64,000 bases of DNA from Zygnema cylindricum (taxonomy: Eukaryota; Streptophyta; Zygnematophyceae; Zygnematales; Zygnemataceae): contig JBBHKE010000089.1 in the NCBI GenBank assembly GCA_037447655.1, forward strand, positions 164,679 to 228,678, given 5' to 3'. The position numbers and the translations under genes are program-made. Positions 60,276-64,000 of the stretch are shown here, one piece after another; within the stretch, counting starts at the first letter, position 1; each line of letters starts with the position of its first letter. The notes under the pieces are model-generated. The model saw only the letters and a list, made by a program, of their open reading frames with translations. It was not told the DNA's origin and did not search any database.

Positions 60276-63270
60276 TTCTAGCTCCAGATCGTAGAAATAT
60301 TACAGAGACGCCAATTATTTTGTGAACTCGCTTAGTAAATACGCTTAAAGATCATTTTCCAACAATTTTTGTTATAATATTTCAGCTAAAAATGAGATAA
60401 CAACGACAAATCTCACCTACTCTATTGAAACTAGATAAAGGAATAAATTTGGCTTGGAAACACTAGAAATAAATCAGATTAAATGAAAAAATGACAAATT
60501 TCGAGTGACAATTTGGCAAACAGTCCCAGCGGAGGTTTCCAATACTTCTTTCAGTACGTTTTGCTTAAACTTAATAGACTATCAATGTTAAGCTATAGAG
60601 AAAACCGCTTCACAAATCATGATGTCAATATAACACCGTCACAAACTAAAAAAAAAACGCCCAAACCAAACCCATTCCGTCATCCAATTCACATTGAGAC
60701 GGTGAGGTATACTTAAGCATAGTAACAATCAGCCTTACAGAATAAAACAAATGAAGAAAGTCGATACCGAGTAAAGTAAAATGTTTCCAAGCCTCTCCTA
60801 GTTTCGTCTTCTTCCTTCCCAAAACTATTTTCTAGAAAGAGCAGCTAAACTTTCTGAAAAAAATGAGTAGAAAGCTGCTCGTTGCTAGTTTTTTGTTGTT
60901 AGTTTTTAGCTAAGCAGTTATTCCCAACCATGGAAAAAACAAGTGGTGAACAAAACAAGTCTTCTTTCAACACTATTTCCTGGCCATTTCAGTTCAGTTT
61001 GGTTTTTTTTTCTTTCATATAAATTTCTAAGAAAAGAAAACTTACCGGGGCATCGGTAAAACCCCAAACAATAATAGCGATCCACGGAAGGTTTAATGTA
61101 TGCAGGGAAGATCTGTTTTGGTCAGAAAAGGGTTAAAAAAAGACCACAAGAAAAATAAAAGAAACACAAAAAAACATAAAAGAAACACAAAAACGCATAA
61201 TAGAAAAAGAGTTGACAGTTTCCTCTCCAACATGTATAAAAATATGTGTTTTCTATGAGTAGAAACCTGAATACTTTTGCAAAAATGTAAAAAAAAAATG
61301 AAGATGAAAACTAGTCAGTTAAAACCGGGAGAAAAGAAACCAGAATAAGAGATTCTTTACAGGAAAATATCCTGGAAAAAACGGATTTGAAGGAGAAAAT
61401 TCCTTTATATTATCACTGCAAGTCAACAACAATAGAGGAGAAACATCTTCTCGGTAAACTTCTTCAATCCATAAATATCTTGTCAAGAAACTGTTCTTTT
61501 TTGTCAAGAAATCAGTTTCTGGTCAAAAACGGTCAAGATTTCTTTTTTTTTTGAGTAAAGAAATTTATCAAAACCTTTAAAAGGAGAAGAGAGTCTCAAA
61601 TCACCTCGCATTCTCCATCGATGCCTTCACCTATACAAAACGACAAAAATATGAAAACCCATAGTGCCACCCATGTAGACAAATAAGCAAATAGTTAAAC
61701 AACTTTCAAGTAACTAAACAAGTTGCAAACAACAAAAAGAACAATAATATGTTTCCAGGTTATTGGTACAGTTTCACAGAATATGTTTTCGCACGTAGGA
61801 AGCCCTAAAAAACCTTAAAAAACCCTAGAAAACCCTAAAAAACCCATTTTTTTATTAATGTGACCAAAGTCCATATATAAATTGTTAACAAAAATATGAG
61901 AAAATTATCCATCTTGGTTATAAGTTTTAACACCTACCTGCGACGAAGAAATGAGTCCTTTCCACGATATTGTGTGGAGATTTCCGAACTTCCTCCCTTT
62001 TTCCGAGATTTCGGGCCATGAAGGAAAAAATTGCCTTTCTTGACTCGTAATTGACCTGTTGGGAAGAGAGTGATCCAAAACCAGAAAAAAACAGTTAAAA
62101 CGGTTAAAACGGTATTGGTCAAAATGGCTTTATATACGCTGAAAACAATTTTCTGATGCATAAATAGATAATAAGATTCACAAAAAATAAAAATCATTAC
62201 CACTTTGAATGACTGTTCAAGAGTAGTGAAGGGAGATGTGAAGTGAAAAAGAGAGATAAAAGGATAAAGAAAGAGAAAGAGAGAAAAAGAGATAAAAAGC
62301 TAATAAGATAAACAAAGAGAAAGAGAGAATGGGTGAAACAGAAAGAAAGAGAGAGAAAGAGGGATAATGATAGATAAACACGGAGGTAAAGAGAGATATA
62401 ACAGATAAAAGTGAGATAGACTGAGATGAGAGAGAAAGATAAATGGAGATAACAATAGATAACAGGAGATTATTGGGGGTGAACAGAGAAAAAGAGAAAC
62501 AAAAGGAGTTGAAGAGGGATAAAAACAGATAAAACAGGTAAAGAGAGTGAAAGACAGATAAAGAAATACAAAAACAGAGATAATAATAGACAAACAGAGA
62601 TGAGGTCAAAGAACCAGAGGTAAATCCATATCGACAGAGATAAACAGGAAAGAAAAGACAAATGAGGAGAGAAAAAAACCAACAAAGAGAGATAAACAGG
62701 AACAAAGTGAGGCAAGAGAGAGAGAGCGACAGACAAATAGAGGTAAAAATAGATAAACCGAGATATAGAGAGATAAATACCTCTGTATTCGACAAGCCAC
62801 CATTCCAGTCCACTCTAAAAGAGACAGCAAAAACTCTGGATCCAAAAGACACGTGTCATTTTCCCAATCCTTTGACTTTTTTGACTCCATTTCCGAAACA
62901 ATTTCCTTAACAATTTCCTTAACAATTTCCTTTTCCTTACTTTCTGTTTTTTTCTCCTGGTCCTTCTCTGACGCATGAAATAACATAGTTTTTGGAGTTC
63001 CACCTCCCCTTTCTGTCTCCCCTCTCTTCTGAAAAAACTCTTCAACCCCAAAAGTTTCACCAAACTGTGATTCTTTTTTACCGATTTCTCCTAAATTTTC
63101 CTCTCTACTCAAAAAAGGAAACTTTCTGTTAAGAACTTCACTCGTTTTGGATCCAAAAAGAGAACCAAAAGGAGGAAAAGGAAAAGACTTCAAAAAGTTA
63201 CAGTTTCGATCAACCGCCAGCTGTCGAGACTGGGACGAGGGAGGGAAATTTATATTTTGGCAAACTCCAT
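59207..63270 (-). CDS. RPP40: RNase P/MRP protein subunit p40 (RPP40)-like gene, five exons, partial
   Basis: Subunit of the nuclear RNase P/MRP complexes that mature tRNA 5' ends and rRNA. Exons (minus): 62781-63270, 61938-62055, 61605-61630 (26 bp), 61046-61112, 59207-59301. Acceptors and donors are AG and GT, and the frame is open and in phase throughout. The first exon encodes a variable region ending LLSLLEWTGMVACRIQ. The second ends LHTISWKGLI. Exons three and four join to LHTLNLPWIAIIVWGFTDAP. The fifth starts VSWGGAEHGHGNSGENDTVL. This order (EWxG block, then PW...V.GF.D.PVSW, EHG, GEN) is the C-terminal half of RPP40 as I remember the family. The N-terminal exons are not visible up to the window edge. 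After 59207 the frame meets TGA if unspliced, so a last exon may be missing. No paralogue is seen. Confidence 0.7.
59348..60064. repeat. 8-bp microsatellite AACATAAC/AACATGAC in an RPP40-like intron
   Basis: About 90 units of AACATAAC with AACATGAC, AACAATAC and AACAAAAC variants in higher-order patterns. No frame on the minus strand contains a stop for about 700 bp, giving three overlapping fake Cys/Tyr/Val/Met-rich ORFs. Confidence 0.97.
60226..60273. repeat. (TA)n microsatellite
   Basis: About 24 TA dinucleotides. Confidence 0.95.
61795..61850. repeat. Short CCCTAAAAAA telomere-like repeats
   Basis: Four or five units of AACCCTA(A/G)AAA in an intron of the RPP40-like gene. Confidence 0.7.
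62220..62780. repeat. GAGATAAA/AAGAGAGA-rich tract in an RPP40-like intron
   Basis: Degenerate GAGATAAACA and AAAGAGAGA repeats for 560 bp, ending right at the exon donor at 62780/62781. Confidence 0.85.
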
Positions 63271-63411
63271 CTGCAACAAATTTAAAAAAATAAAAGAAAT
63301 AAAGAAAAGGTGACAAATAAAAAAAGACAGAGATGCGTATTATTGAGTCCCAACAGTAAGCAATAAACTGCAACGTTATATAAATAAAAAAATAAAGCAT
63401 ATACAAATATG

Positions 63412-63445
<34 letters not shown>

Positions 63446-64000
63446 AATATATATAACAGCTACTTTATTATCTGTTGCCACACTGTTACACACTACACTA
63501 ATTATATTCATATTTTTACGGGTTTTTACAGCAATTGTGCTTAGGTATATAATAGGCAAACAATAAAAATTCATTTTGTGTTTAGAAAGAGTTTCCTTTT
63601 TCTTTTGGTAAATAAATTTTCCCATGATGGTAATTTTCATCGGTGTCAGAGTGGATAAAGCGCCTGAAGTTGAGGGTGTAAGCGCCGGACTTGAACTCGG
63701 ATGGGTGACCTATCAAACTGTACCATAAGAACCAGGTATTTGAACAAGTTTTGGCTTCATTAAATTATAATTAATGATGTTTTTGTTTTTTACCCGACAA
63801 ATTGAACTCGAGATTTTCGACGAATTGAAATCATTGAACTGCAATACGTTCCACTTAAAACAATCTTACGGTAAAAACAAGCAAAGTTATCAAAGTATAC
63901 ATTATATTTAAGTATGAAAGCATTAAATTAATAAAGTATGAAAGCAGTACAGTATTAAAGTATCAAATATTAAGTAATTGAAGCATTACAAATATTAGAG
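63271..64000. other. Right end of window, no gene seen
   Basis: Contains TATATATGTATATA repeats (63410-63455) and, at 63644-63735, a short Pol III-like segment: GTCAGAGTGGATAAAGCGCC (A-box-like) and GGATGGGTGACCT, a motif found near the 3' end of 5S rRNA. No complete tRNA or 5S gene can be folded. Confidence 0.35.

Noticed and set aside
61319-61446. An extra exon of the RPP40-like gene (SDNIKEFSPSNPFFPGYFP) with AG and GT borders
   Set aside because: It would fit the phase on its left side, but the known conserved block is reached in frame directly from exon 61605-61630 to 61046-61112, and including it would put that block out of frame.
62217-62852. Minus-strand ORF of 211 codons rich in Leu, Ser, Phe
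   Set aside because: Translation of the GAGATAAA-type repeat tract inside an RPP40-like intron; no membrane protein is supported.

Overview
The window is eukaryotic nuclear DNA, about 64 kb. Most of it is degraded transposable elements, minisatellites and purine/pyrimidine-asymmetric simple repeats, with a few intron-rich genes between them. A streptophyte (plant-lineage) host is the best guess. The reasons are a plant-type GT14/DUF266 glycosyltransferase, a tail-anchored coiled-coil protein reminiscent of plant peroxisome/mitochondrion division factors, a chromovirus-type Ty3 element, a Ty1/copia element and CCCTAAA-type telomere-like minisatellites. A charophyte alga or other non-seed plant would fit, but I cannot name the species from sequence alone. 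There is one 10-N assembly gap at 11512-11521.

Layout. 1-7174: a minus-strand gag-protease-only retroelement between 1.17-kb direct repeats, inserted in a Ty3 pol fragment (7175-7678) whose primer-binding site (7700-7711) and LTR (7713-8228) survive. 8229-11511: repeats (a 49-bp array, MITE pieces). 11732-13977: Ty3 chromovirus integrase plus chromodomain. 14077-20604: a nearly complete Ty1/copia element with two ~1-kb LTRs, followed by a Ty3 LTR stub (20605-20748). 21249-21944: two exons of a glyoxalase I gene fragment (minus). 24957-29060: a two-exon gene for a 708-residue coiled-coil protein with a C-terminal membrane anchor (plus). 31655-32253: two exons of a possible one-helix light-harvesting-like protein (minus). 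33593-35450: an exact-looking 1858-bp copy of the middle of the coiled-coil gene. 38194-44624: an eight-exon GT14 glycosyltransferase gene (minus, 433 residues). 45800-46438: a MITE with perfect ends and an 8-bp target duplication. 47450-52176: a dead pogo/Tigger-like DDE transposase gene interrupted by two solo copia LTRs. 52769-53823: a third solo LTR. 54-60 kb: simple repeats and a TATCG-rich MITE. 59207-63270: five exons of an RNase P/MRP subunit RPP40-like gene (minus); its N-terminal part is not seen.

The host genes do not form a pathway; they are unlinked housekeeping-type functions separated by transposons. The GT14, RPP40-like, glyoxalase and LIL-like models come from reading splice sites by eye: short conserved blocks join in phase across GT..AG introns, including 36-bp and 26-bp micro-exons that long-ORF searches miss. 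The two most unusual signals are (i) a hairpin and a tRNA-like module conserved in otherwise diverged copia LTRs, the hairpin with compensatory changes, and (ii) tandem duplication of the segment encoding the tail anchor of the coiled-coil protein.
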